Source of the DNA: Paenibacillus rhizophilus
GTDB lineage: Bacteria > Bacillota > Bacilli > Paenibacillales > Paenibacillaceae
Length of the DNA: 64,000 bases
Assembly: GCF_003854965.1 (NCBI RefSeq)
Contig: NZ_RQPI01000007.1
Location: forward strand, 124,001 to 188,000
Direction of reading: 5' to 3'
This document shows positions 57,610 through 64,000 of this stretch, one piece after another. Each line of letters opens with the position of its first letter. The stretch's first letter is position 1. Below the pieces are notes generated by a model. The model did not search any database. It was not told the origin of the DNA and saw nothing but the letters and a program-made list of their open reading frames with translations. The translations under genes and the position numbers were made by a program.

Positions 57610-59040
57610 ATGATTAAATATGATGTAATCGTCGTCGGTGCCGGTCCTGCCGGTATTTTTGCCTGTTATGAGCTGACCCGGAAAGCCCCGCACTGGAAAG
57701 TGTTGCTGATAGACAAAGGACATGATATTTATAAGCGGAGATGTCCGATTCTGGAGGGAAAAATTCAGTTCTGTCCGCCGGCTGCCGGCCGCAAGGAGTT
57801 TGCCGGATGTCTGCCGGCCTGTTCGGTTACCGCAGGCTTCGGAGGGGCGGGGGCGTACAGCGACGGAAAATTCAACATTACGACCGAATTCGGCGGCTGG
57901 ATGACGGATTATTTGCCGCCCTCCAGGGTGCTGGATCTGATCCGCTATGTTGATTCCATCAACCTGGAGCACGGAGCGACGGAGATGATCACCGATCCTA
58001 CGACCGACCCGATCCGGCGCATCGAGCAGCGCGGCTACGCGGCCGGACTCAAGCTGCTGCGGGCGCAGGTGCGCCATCTGGGGACAGAGCAGAACCTGGA
58101 GATCCTGAAGTCGATTTACGAATATTTGAGCACCCGCATTGACATGATGTTCAAGACGGAGGTGCAGGACATCGAGACGGTCAGCGAGAACGGCGCTCAC
58201 CGGGTGACGGGCGTTACGCTGAAGAACGGGGAGACTTACGAGACGGAACTTGCCATGGTCGCTCCGGGACGCGACGGTTCCGCCTGGCTCACGGATGTGC
58301 TGAAAAGACACCGGCTCAAAATGTACAACAATCAGGTGGACGTCGGCGTCCGGGTGGAGACCTCGGATGTCGTTATGCAGGAGATCAATGAGCATCTTTA
58401 TGAAGGCAAATTCATTTTTAATACTTCGGTCGGTACCCGTGTCCGCACGTTCTGCAGCAATCCTTCCGGACATGTCGTCGTGGAGAACCACAGCGGGGTC
58501 ATGGCGGCGAACGGACACTCGTATAAGGACCCTGCGCTCGGTTCCTCCAACACGAACTTTGCCCTGCTCGTCTCCCATAAATTTACCGAGCCGTTCGACA
58601 AGCCTAATGAATATGCGCGCGAGATATGCGAGCGGGCGAACGATCTGTCGAGCGGCGGAGTCATCGTGCAGAAGTACGGCGATATTTTGCGGGGACGCCG
58701 CTCCACCGGGACGAGAATCGCCGAAGGCTTCGTCGAGCCCACGCTTAAAGAGGCGGTGCCGGGCGATCTTGGACTTGTGCTCCCGTACAATACAATGAAG
58801 AGTCTCATTGAAATGGTGGAGGCGCTGGAAAAGGTAACGCCGGGCATCGCCTCCGAGCATACGCTCTTTTACGGAGTGGAAGCCAAATTTTATTCAGCCC
58901 GTCCGAAGCTGTCTGAGACGTTCGAGACGGAAATTTCCGGCCTCTACTGCGGCGGGGACGGAGCAGGCATCACGCGCGGACTGGCCCAGGCGGGCGCGGC
59001 GGGCGTCTGGATCGCGCGGGGCATGCTGGATCGGGCCTGA
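57610..59040 (+). CDS. FAD-dependent dehydrogenase (COG2509-type) under purine riboswitch
   Basis: The 476-residue flavoprotein has the N-terminal dinucleotide fold V-I-V-V-G-A-G-P-A-G-I-F-A, then G-F-G-G-A-G-A-Y-S-D-G-K-F. A late G-L-Y-C-G-G-D-G-A-G-I-T-R-G closes the FAD site. R-C-P-I-L-E-G and the several cysteines near residue 45-75 are family features of the uncharacterised COG2509 dehydrogenases. ATG 57610 follows GGAGG by five bases. A guanine-class riboswitch controls it, which ties it to purine supply. The substrate is unknown. It is monocistronic. Confidence 0.85.
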   Translation: MIKYDVIVVGAGPAGIFACYELTRKAPHWKVLLIDKGHDIYKRRCPILEGKIQFCPPAAGRKEFAGCLPACSVTAGFGGAGAYSDGKFNITTEFGGWMTDYLPPSRVLDLIRYVDSINLEHGATEMITDPTTDPIRRIEQRGYAAGLKLLRAQVRHLGTEQNLEILKSIYEYLSTRIDMMFKTEVQDIETVSENGAHRVTGVTLKNGETYETELAMVAPGRDGSAWLTDVLKRHRLKMYNNQVDVGVRVETSDVVMQEINEHLYEGKFIFNTSVGTRVRTFCSNPSGHVVVENHSGVMAANGHSYKDPALGSSNTNFALLVSHKFTEPFDKPNEYAREICERANDLSSGGVIVQKYGDILRGRRSTGTRIAEGFVEPTLKEAVPGDLGLVLPYNTMKSLIEMVEALEKVTPGIASEHTLFYGVEAKFYSARPKLSETFETEISGLYCGGDGAGITRGLAQAGAAGVWIARGMLDRA

Positions 59041-59320
59041 GCGGTTTGATGCGGCAGCAAGTTTGAAGGAAAGCCGATTGTTTCCATTCGGGGAGACAGG
59101 GAGAGAAGGTTGGCGTCATCGGCATCGATCTGGCTGTGTAAACGGGCCTGAGGGCTGAGGCCGGAGGATGAATTATAGGAGTACGGCGGGCGCTGCGGGT
59201 TCCATTTCCGGGCGCCTATTTTCAAATCCGAGAAGGTTCTTAGTTGGACAAATGACGGGACATCAGCCTATAATGACCGATATATTACCGATTTATTTTA
59301 ATTATGGGGGCAAGAAAGCG

Positions 59321-60985
59321 ATGCAGTATACGTTCGTCATTCTGCTGCAGCTGTTGGAACGCGCGGCGCTGCTGCTTATGACTTTATTTGTATTGACCCG
59401 GGTGCCGCGGTTTAAGGAGATTTTTCAAAAAGGGGCCTACGCTCCGCAGGAGCTGTTCATTCCAACCGTCATTTTCAGCCTGTTCGCCATATTCAGCACG
59501 TACAGCGGAATTAAGGTGGAAGGCTCTCTCGTCAATGTGCGAATTGTAGCCATCATGGCGGGCGGCATTCTGTTCGGTCCTTGGGTGGGGCTGATTACCG
59601 GTATTATTTCCGGCGTTCACCGGTTTCTGATCGATATCGGCGGCGTCACCTCGGTGCCCTGTCTGATTACCAGCATCGCGACCGGTGTCGTTTCGGGAAT
59701 CATCTACCGTCACACGTCCGCTGAGCGCCGCTGGCAGGCCGGGATTCTGGCGGGGATGGGCTGCGAAGCGCTGACGATGCTACTGATTCTCGTCATGGCC
59801 CATCCGTCGTCGCTCGGCATCGAAATCGTGTCGAAGATTGCCTTTCCGATGATTATGAGCCAGGTCAGCGTCGGACTCATCGTCATGCTTGTCCAGAGTG
59901 TGGAAGGGGAGAAGGAGCGGATCGCCGCAAGGCAATCCAAGCTGGCCCTTGATATCGCGAACAAGACGCTTCCCTATTTTCGCAGTATCAATCCGCAGTC
60001 TCTGCGCAAAATATGCACGATCATCAAAGAGGACATCGGAGCAGATGCGGTCGCGATTACAGATACCCGGTGGATTCGCGCTTACGTCGGCATCGGGGAA
60101 GAGTATTACGCCGAGAAGAACGAGATTATCAGCGATGCCACGAAGATTACGCTGTCCAGCGGGGAAATCACGATCCGCAATAACGATACCGAATACAATC
60201 ATCAGAATATCAAGTCACTGATCATCATTCCGCTCAAGGAAAAAGGCGAAGTTACCGGCGCACTCAAAATATATTATACGAAAGCCCACAAAATCACGTA
60301 CTCCCTTCAAGCGATGGCCGTCGGTTTATCCCAGATCATTTCCACGCTGATGGAGGTCTCGAGGGTGGAAGACATCAAGGAGATGGCGAACAAGGCGGAG
60401 CTGAAGGCGCTGCAGACCCGAATCAATCCCCATTTTCTGTTCAACGCGCTGAACGCCATCGTCTCCTCCATCCGCATCGACCCTGATAAGGCCCGGGAGC
60501 TTATCATCAATCTGTCCGGCTATATGCGGTACAATCTGGAGCTCACGGACGATTTTATCGATATCCGCAAGGAGCTTCAGCAGGTCCGGCATTATGTGGA
60601 GATCGAGAAAGCGCGCTTCGGAAGACGTCTTACGGTTCTTTACGATATCGACGACGAGACGGAGGTTCGCATCCCGAGCCTGATTATCCAGCCTTTGGTG
60701 GAAAATGCGATTGTACATGGCATACTGAAAGGTCGGGGCGTAGGGACGGTGACGATTTCGGTCAAGGACCGGGGAGACAGCGTGCGGATCGGCATCCGTG
60801 ACACCGGTGTCGGCATCAGCGAAGAAACGATCCAGAAGGTCTACGGAGGCAGCATGCCGGAGAATAAGATCGGGCTGTTTAATGTCCATCAGCGGGTGAA
60901 GCTGATTTATGGCGAGGGACTGACGATTACAAGGCTGGATAAAGGGACGGATATTACTTTTGATGTGAAAAAGGAGAACCGATGA
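59321..60985 (+). CDS. LytS-family sensor histidine kinase
   Basis: The 554-residue protein starts with the 5TM-LYT sensor ([38 protein letters not shown]). A GAF domain follows, then the His_kinase box [12 protein letters not shown] near residue 367. The end has the ATPase fold with L-V-E-N-A-I-V-H-G and I-R-D-T-G-V-G-I. It resembles E. coli YpdA/BtsS, which sense pyruvate. ATG 59321 has GGGGG ten bases upstream. The stop overlaps the response regulator start (ATGA). Confidence 0.9.
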   Translation: MQYTFVILLQLLERAALLLMTLFVLTRVPRFKEIFQKGAYAPQELFIPTVIFSLFAIFSTYSGIKVEGSLVNVRIVAIMAGGILFGPWVGLITGIISGVHRFLIDIGGVTSVPCLITSIATGVVSGIIYRHTSAERRWQAGILAGMGCEALTMLLILVMAHPSSLGIEIVSKIAFPMIMSQVSVGLIVMLVQSVEGEKERIAARQSKLALDIANKTLPYFRSINPQSLRKICTIIKEDIGADAVAITDTRWIRAYVGIGEEYYAEKNEIISDATKITLSSGEITIRNNDTEYNHQNIKSLIIIPLKEKGEVTGALKIYYTKAHKITYSLQAMAVGLSQIISTLMEVSRVEDIKEMANKAELKALQTRINPHFLFNALNAIVSSIRIDPDKARELIINLSGYMRYNLELTDDFIDIRKELQQVRHYVEIEKARFGRRLTVLYDIDDETEVRIPSLIIQPLVENAIVHGILKGRGVGTVTISVKDRGDSVRIGIRDTGVGISEETIQKVYGGSMPENKIGLFNVHQRVKLIYGEGLTITRLDKGTDITFDVKKENR

Positions 60986-61707
60986 GAGCGATAATCGTAG
61001 AGGATGAAGAGCTGGCCAGGCAGGAGCTGGCTTACTTGATTCAAGCGAACAGCAGCATAGAGATTGCCGCCGAGTTCGACGACGGGCTGGATGCGCTGAA
61101 ATATTTGCAGGCCAAGCAAGTGGATGTGCTGTTTCTCGACATCAATATTCCTTCCGTGGACGGTGTGCTGCTGGCCCAGAATATCAGCAAATTTTCCGTA
61201 AAGCCCTATATTGTGTTCATCACCGCGTATAAGGAGCATGCCGCCGAAGCGTTCGAGATCGAGGCTTTCGACTATATTCTGAAGCCTTATAACGAAACAC
61301 GGATCAAGGGGATGCTGGGCAAGCTGGAGGCGGCCTTTGCGCGCCAGTCCGGCGGCGAAGAGGAGCGTAATCCGGTCAGCAACAAGATCAATCTGTGGAG
61401 GAATGAAAAAATCATCGTGGTCGACGCCGACGACATTTACTATGCCTCGGCCCAGGAGAAGACGACGAGCGTGTTTACGCGAAGCGAAGAGTTCTCCATG
61501 GGAATCAGCATCAGCGAGTTTCACGGACGGCTGCCGCAGGACCGCTTTTTCCGCTGCCACCGTTCTTTTATCGTCAACCTCTCCAAAATCAAGGAAATTA
61601 TCCCCTGGTTTAACAATACGTATTTGCTCCGCCTGCGTGATCTCGACTTTGAAGTGCCGGTCAGCCGGAGCAAGGTCAAAGAATTCAGGCAGATTATGCG
61701 GCTGTAG
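60982..61707 (+). CDS. LytTR-family response regulator
   Basis: The 241-residue regulator has a receiver ([18 protein letters not shown] with phospho-acceptor Asp53, T-A-Y-K-E-H-A, K-P of I-L-K-P-Y). The LytTR DNA-binding domain contains [12 protein letters not shown] and [13 protein letters not shown]. It is translated with the LytS-type kinase. A set of direct CCGYCATTT/CCGCATTT repeats just past its stop, ahead of the OFA-family transporter gene, are the likely targets. Confidence 0.9.
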   Translation: MRAIIVEDEELARQELAYLIQANSSIEIAAEFDDGLDALKYLQAKQVDVLFLDINIPSVDGVLLAQNISKFSVKPYIVFITAYKEHAAEAFEIEAFDYILKPYNETRIKGMLGKLEAAFARQSGGEEERNPVSNKINLWRNEKIIVVDADDIYYASAQEKTTSVFTRSEEFSMGISISEFHGRLPQDRFFRCHRSFIVNLSKIKEIIPWFNNTYLLRLRDLDFEVPVSRSKVKEFRQIMRL

Positions 61708-61710
61708 AGG

Positions 61711-61777
61711 CCGTTCATTCCTTCTTTCCGTCATTTCGTTCCGCATTTAATCCGCATTTTTGCAAGCGAGTTACAAT
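61711..61777 (+). promoter_or_regulatory. LytTR-type direct repeats and -10 of the transporter gene
   Basis: CCGTTCATT at 61711, CCGTCATTT at 61728, CCGCATTTA at 61741 and CCGCATTTT at 61752, then TACAAT at 61772-61777 without a proper -35. Such layout fits an activator-dependent promoter. Confidence 0.6.
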
Positions 61778-61834
61778 AAAGATGCAAAAGGCGCTCATGA
61801 ACGCGGCCATAACGGAGGAAAGAAGGAAATAACC

Positions 61835-63094
61835 ATGTCGGTAGGAACTAAAGCAAATAACCGTTTTCTAATCGTACTTGGAACCATTATTATGCAGATG
61901 GGTCTGGGAACCATTTATACCTGGAGTTTGTTCAACCAGCCGCTCGTAACCAAGTTTGGCTGGCAGCTCAGCTCCGTATCCATTACCTTTTCCATAACGA
62001 GCTTTGCGCTGGCATTCGCGACACTCTTCGCGGGCAAGCTTCAGGATAAAATCGGGCTTCGCCGCCTGACAGCCGTGGCGGGTGTTATGCTTGGCCTCGG
62101 TCTGATGTACAGCTCGCATGCAAGCTCGCTGCCTATGCTGTACCTGCTGGCGGGAGTCGTTGCCGGGTATGCGGACGGAACGGCGTACATCACTTCGCTG
62201 TCGAATCTGATCAAATGGTTCCCGAACCGCAAAGGACTCATCTCGGGAGTATCAGTCGGCGCTTACGGAACGGGCAGCTTAATCTTTAAATATGTGAACG
62301 CCCATCTGATCGAATCGGTCGGCGTCTCCCGTGCGTTTCTGTACTGGGGCATGATCGTTATGGCCATGGTCGTCATCGGTTCGCTGCTTGTAAGAGAAGC
62401 CTCATCGGCACCGGCCGGAACAGCCAAAACGGCAACGCTTCTCACCCCCCTGGAGAAAAAAGATTACACGGTCGGCGAAATGCTGCGCACGAAGCAAGCC
62501 TACCTGCTGTTTACCATCTTCTTCACCGCCTGCATGAGCGGCCTTTATCTGATCGGCATTGTAAAAGACATCGGCGTGAAGCTGGCCGGTCTGGATGTGC
62601 AGACTGCGGCCAATGCGGTGGCGATGATCGCCATCTTCAATACGGCCGGACGCCTGATCCTCGGTGCGCTGTCCGACAAAATGAGCCGCCTGAAGCTGGT
62701 TGGCGTAACGATGGCTGTTACCGCCGTCGCCACTCTGACTCTCAGCTTCGCGCAGCTGAACTTCGGACTGTTCTTCGCCTGCGTGGCCGCTATCGCCTTC
62801 TGCTTCGGCGGCAATATTACCGTCTTTCCGGCAATTGCCAGCGACTTCTTCGGCCTGAAGAACCATAACAAGAACTATGGCATCATCTATCAAGGGTTCG
62901 GCATCGGGGCATTGTCCGGTTCGTTCATCGCCGCTTTCCTGGGCGGATTCAAACCAACCTTCGTCACGATTGGCGTGCTGTGCCTGATTTCCTGCCTGAT
63001 CGCCGTTATGCTGAAGCCGCCGGTTAATGCCCGCAAGGAACGGAAGCGGAATCCGGAGATACCGGGCCGCACAGCGTACGAACAGATTTCTTAA
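61835..63094 (+). CDS. OFA-family MFS transporter (YhjX-like)
   Basis: The 419-residue twelve-helix permease of the oxalate/formate antiporter family has G-L-G-T-I-Y-T-W-S-L-F-N-Q-P near the start, G-V-V-A-G-Y-A-D-G-T-A-Y, and W-F-P-N-R-K-G-L-I-S-G. In E. coli the LytS/LytTR-type system YpdAB controls yhjX, an OFA transporter linked to pyruvate. The same three-gene arrangement here suggests a pyruvate- or organic-acid-responsive unit. ATG 61835 has AAGG eight bases upstream. It is followed by a terminator. Confidence 0.9.
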   Translation: MSVGTKANNRFLIVLGTIIMQMGLGTIYTWSLFNQPLVTKFGWQLSSVSITFSITSFALAFATLFAGKLQDKIGLRRLTAVAGVMLGLGLMYSSHASSLPMLYLLAGVVAGYADGTAYITSLSNLIKWFPNRKGLISGVSVGAYGTGSLIFKYVNAHLIESVGVSRAFLYWGMIVMAMVVIGSLLVREASSAPAGTAKTATLLTPLEKKDYTVGEMLRTKQAYLLFTIFFTACMSGLYLIGIVKDIGVKLAGLDVQTAANAVAMIAIFNTAGRLILGALSDKMSRLKLVGVTMAVTAVATLTLSFAQLNFGLFFACVAAIAFCFGGNITVFPAIASDFFGLKNHNKNYGIIYQGFGIGALSGSFIAAFLGGFKPTFVTIGVLCLISCLIAVMLKPPVNARKERKRNPEIPGRTAYEQIS

Positions 63095-63254
63095 GGAAGC
63101 AATTGCCATGCGGCTTCGGCTGAAAGGCGTGACTTCATATAGTTTTGAGTAAGGCTTTAAGCAAGGTTTCGAGTGATGTCGGAAACAACAAGACTGCCCA
63201 AACAAAATGGTTTTACCTCCGAAAAGAATAGAAAAGGGCGGCAAAAGCGTAAAG

Positions 63255-63298
63255 AGACTGTTCCGCGGGTCATCATAGACCTGAGGGAGCAGTCTTTT
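63255..63298 (+). terminator. Terminator of the OFA transporter gene
   Basis: AGACTGTTCC pairs with GGGAGCAGTCT (one wobble, one bulge) with GGTC/GACC inside, then TTTT. Confidence 0.75.
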
Positions 63299-63328
63299 CG
63301 TATGCTCTTTTCTAAAATTTAACTCACA

Positions 63329-63556
63329 TTAACCGATAATGGTGCTGTCTTCGTCACTTTTGTATTCTAATATATCTCCAGGCTGACATTCTAAAGCCTT
63401 ACAAATCGCCTCTAAAGTGGATAATCGAACCGCTTTTGCCTTTCCATTTTTCAATATAGAAAGGTTAGCCATTGTTATTCCAACCCTCTCCGAAAGTTCT
63501 GTTACGCTCATTTTTCTTTTAGCCAACATCACATCAATATTGATTATAATCGCCAT
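63329..63556 (-). CDS. YozG-type XRE regulator
   Basis: The 75-residue protein is a small XRE regulator: M-A-I-I-I-N-I-D-V-M-L-A-K-R-K-M, then V-T-E-L-S-E-R-V-G-I-T-M-A-N-L-S, K-N-G-K-A-K-A, and E-C-Q-P-G-D-I-L-E-Y. This group is nearly always encoded next to a DUF2975 membrane protein. ATG 63556 has GAGGTGA six bases upstream; a start at 63565 is less likely. The start lies ten bases after the DUF2975 stop, so the two are coupled. It likely regulates its own operon. Confidence 0.85.
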   Translation of the reverse strand: MAIIINIDVMLAKRKMSVTELSERVGITMANLSILKNGKAKAVRLSTLEAICKALECQPGDILEYKSDEDSTIIG

Positions 63557-63566
63557 TGTTTTCACC

Positions 63567-64000
63567 TCAGACCGTCAAATCATTTTCTGATTTTATATCT
63601 ATAGCCTCTTTTAAAAGCTTTTGGAGAACAGCAGCAAAAACGGCAATCACCATGGAGGCAAAAATCAAGACCATTCCGATGACTATGATACCTGGGGCAT
63701 CGTCTCTCTCCGCCATGAGATAGAAGAGCGGCATGCCTGCCACAAACAAGCCACTGATTGTGATTGCGCAATATTTTATATTTTTTAAAGCCCGTACAGA
63801 TAATTCCGAGAAAGCTTTGTTCTTGTCAACGTAGCTTAAAAGTTTAAAAGCTTGATACAGAGCAAAGTAAAAAGGTAACGCCGCTGCATACAAATCAATG
63901 AAAACGAGATATTTGATATACGTATAATCAGGATACAATTCTGCTGCAAAATTCGCTATCTCAGGCACCAAAAATATGCACAAAGCAAGAACTGGGATTC
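63567..64000 (-). CDS. DUF2975 membrane protein, N-terminus cut by window edge
   Basis: The visible part has three clear helices (Y-L-V-F-I-D-L-Y-A-A-A-L-P-F-Y-F-A, Y-C-A-I-T-I-S-G-L-F-V-A-G-M-P, I-I-V-I-G-M-V-L-I-F-A-S). The typical end is L-L-K-E-A-I-D-I-K-S-E-N-D-L-T-V. The frame stays open to the right edge, reading I-P-V-L-A-L-C-I-F there, so the start is outside. DUF2975 proteins are small four-helix membrane proteins of unknown role that pair with YozG-type XRE regulators. Confidence 0.85.
   Translation of the reverse strand, partial: IPVLALCIFLVPEIANFAAELYPDYTYIKYLVFIDLYAAALPFYFALYQAFKLLSYVDKNKAFSELSVRALKNIKYCAITISGLFVAGMPLFYLMAERDDAPGIIVIGMVLIFASMVIAVFAAVLQKLLKEAIDIKSENDLTV

Noticed and set aside
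1-64000. tRNA, rRNA, CRISPR arrays, insertion sequences, prophage or plasmid origin
   Set aside because: None seen: no CCA-ended cloverleaf, no regular spacer array, no transposase or integrase gene, and no iteron set by eye.

Overview
The window looks like chromosome from a Paenibacillus-type, endospore-forming, low-GC-lineage Gram-positive with fairly high GC. The reasons are strong GGAGG ribosome binding sites, frequent TTG/GTG starts, lipobox lipoproteins, a YheC/D-type spore-coat ATP-grasp gene, Bacillus-like ECF sigma promoters, and protein families typical of Bacillales. I see no rRNA, tRNA, CRISPR array, transposase or phage module, so this is ordinary chromosome with several accessory cassettes. 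Layout, left to right: (1) 1-7.1 kb: a cut-off lipoprotein, an MFS permease, an AI-2E-type permease behind an ECF-type promoter, a small secreted protein, a MarR regulator with an attenuator-like leader followed by an arylsulfotransferase-like protein, and two small proteins. (2) 7.1-12 kb: a degenerate intergenic repeat cluster, a UvrD/Rep helicase with a low-complexity tail and zinc-ribbon end, an alpha/beta hydrolase and a glycosyltransferase-like protein. (3) 11.9-18.5 kb: a LacI regulator, a self-regulated XRE/membrane pair inside two operator copies, and a five-gene sugar operon (isomerase/epimerase, PfkB kinase, MFS symporter, hexulose-6-phosphate synthase, phosphohexuloisomerase) behind a promoter with three tandem operator repeats. 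(4) 18.5-24 kb: copies of a roughly 100-nt two-hairpin intergenic repeat around a DUF445 gene, a NifI1-like PII protein with a cre site, and a spore-coat or envelope glycosylation cluster. (5) 24-36.6 kb: a hybrid histidine kinase coupled to a C39-like peptidase, pullulanase, a solitary GltD, a YfcE phosphodiesterase, the agmatine-to-putrescine pair, and a polar amino-acid ABC transporter. (6) 36.7-47.7 kb: a complete tellurium-resistance-type (Ter) stress locus: three TerD proteins, a decayed fourth copy, TerC, a five-gene biosynthetic module (HpcH-type lyase, PRTase-TRSP, PRTase-PELOTA, HAD phosphatase, ATP-grasp), XpaC-like and TelA, led by a textbook ECF (sigma-W-type) promoter. (7) 47.7-57.2 kb: a 30-codon hydrophobic small ORF, a formate/nitrite-family channel, a divergent rhodanese/LysR pair, a TPM-domain membrane protein, a Fur-boxed Cys-rich 49-aa ORF, and two cyclic-di-GMP-type signalling proteins. 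(8) 57.3-64 kb: a guanine-class purine riboswitch ahead of an FAD-dependent dehydrogenase, a LytS/LytTR two-component pair with an OFA-family transporter, and a YozG-type XRE plus a DUF2975 membrane protein cut by the window edge. The most interesting items are the Ter biosynthetic locus with its sigma-W-type promoter and pseudogene, the hexulose-phosphate operon with its tandem operators, the covarying two-hairpin repeat family, the riboswitch-dehydrogenase pairing, and the Fur-controlled Cys-rich small ORF. All functions are read from sequence alone, without database searches.
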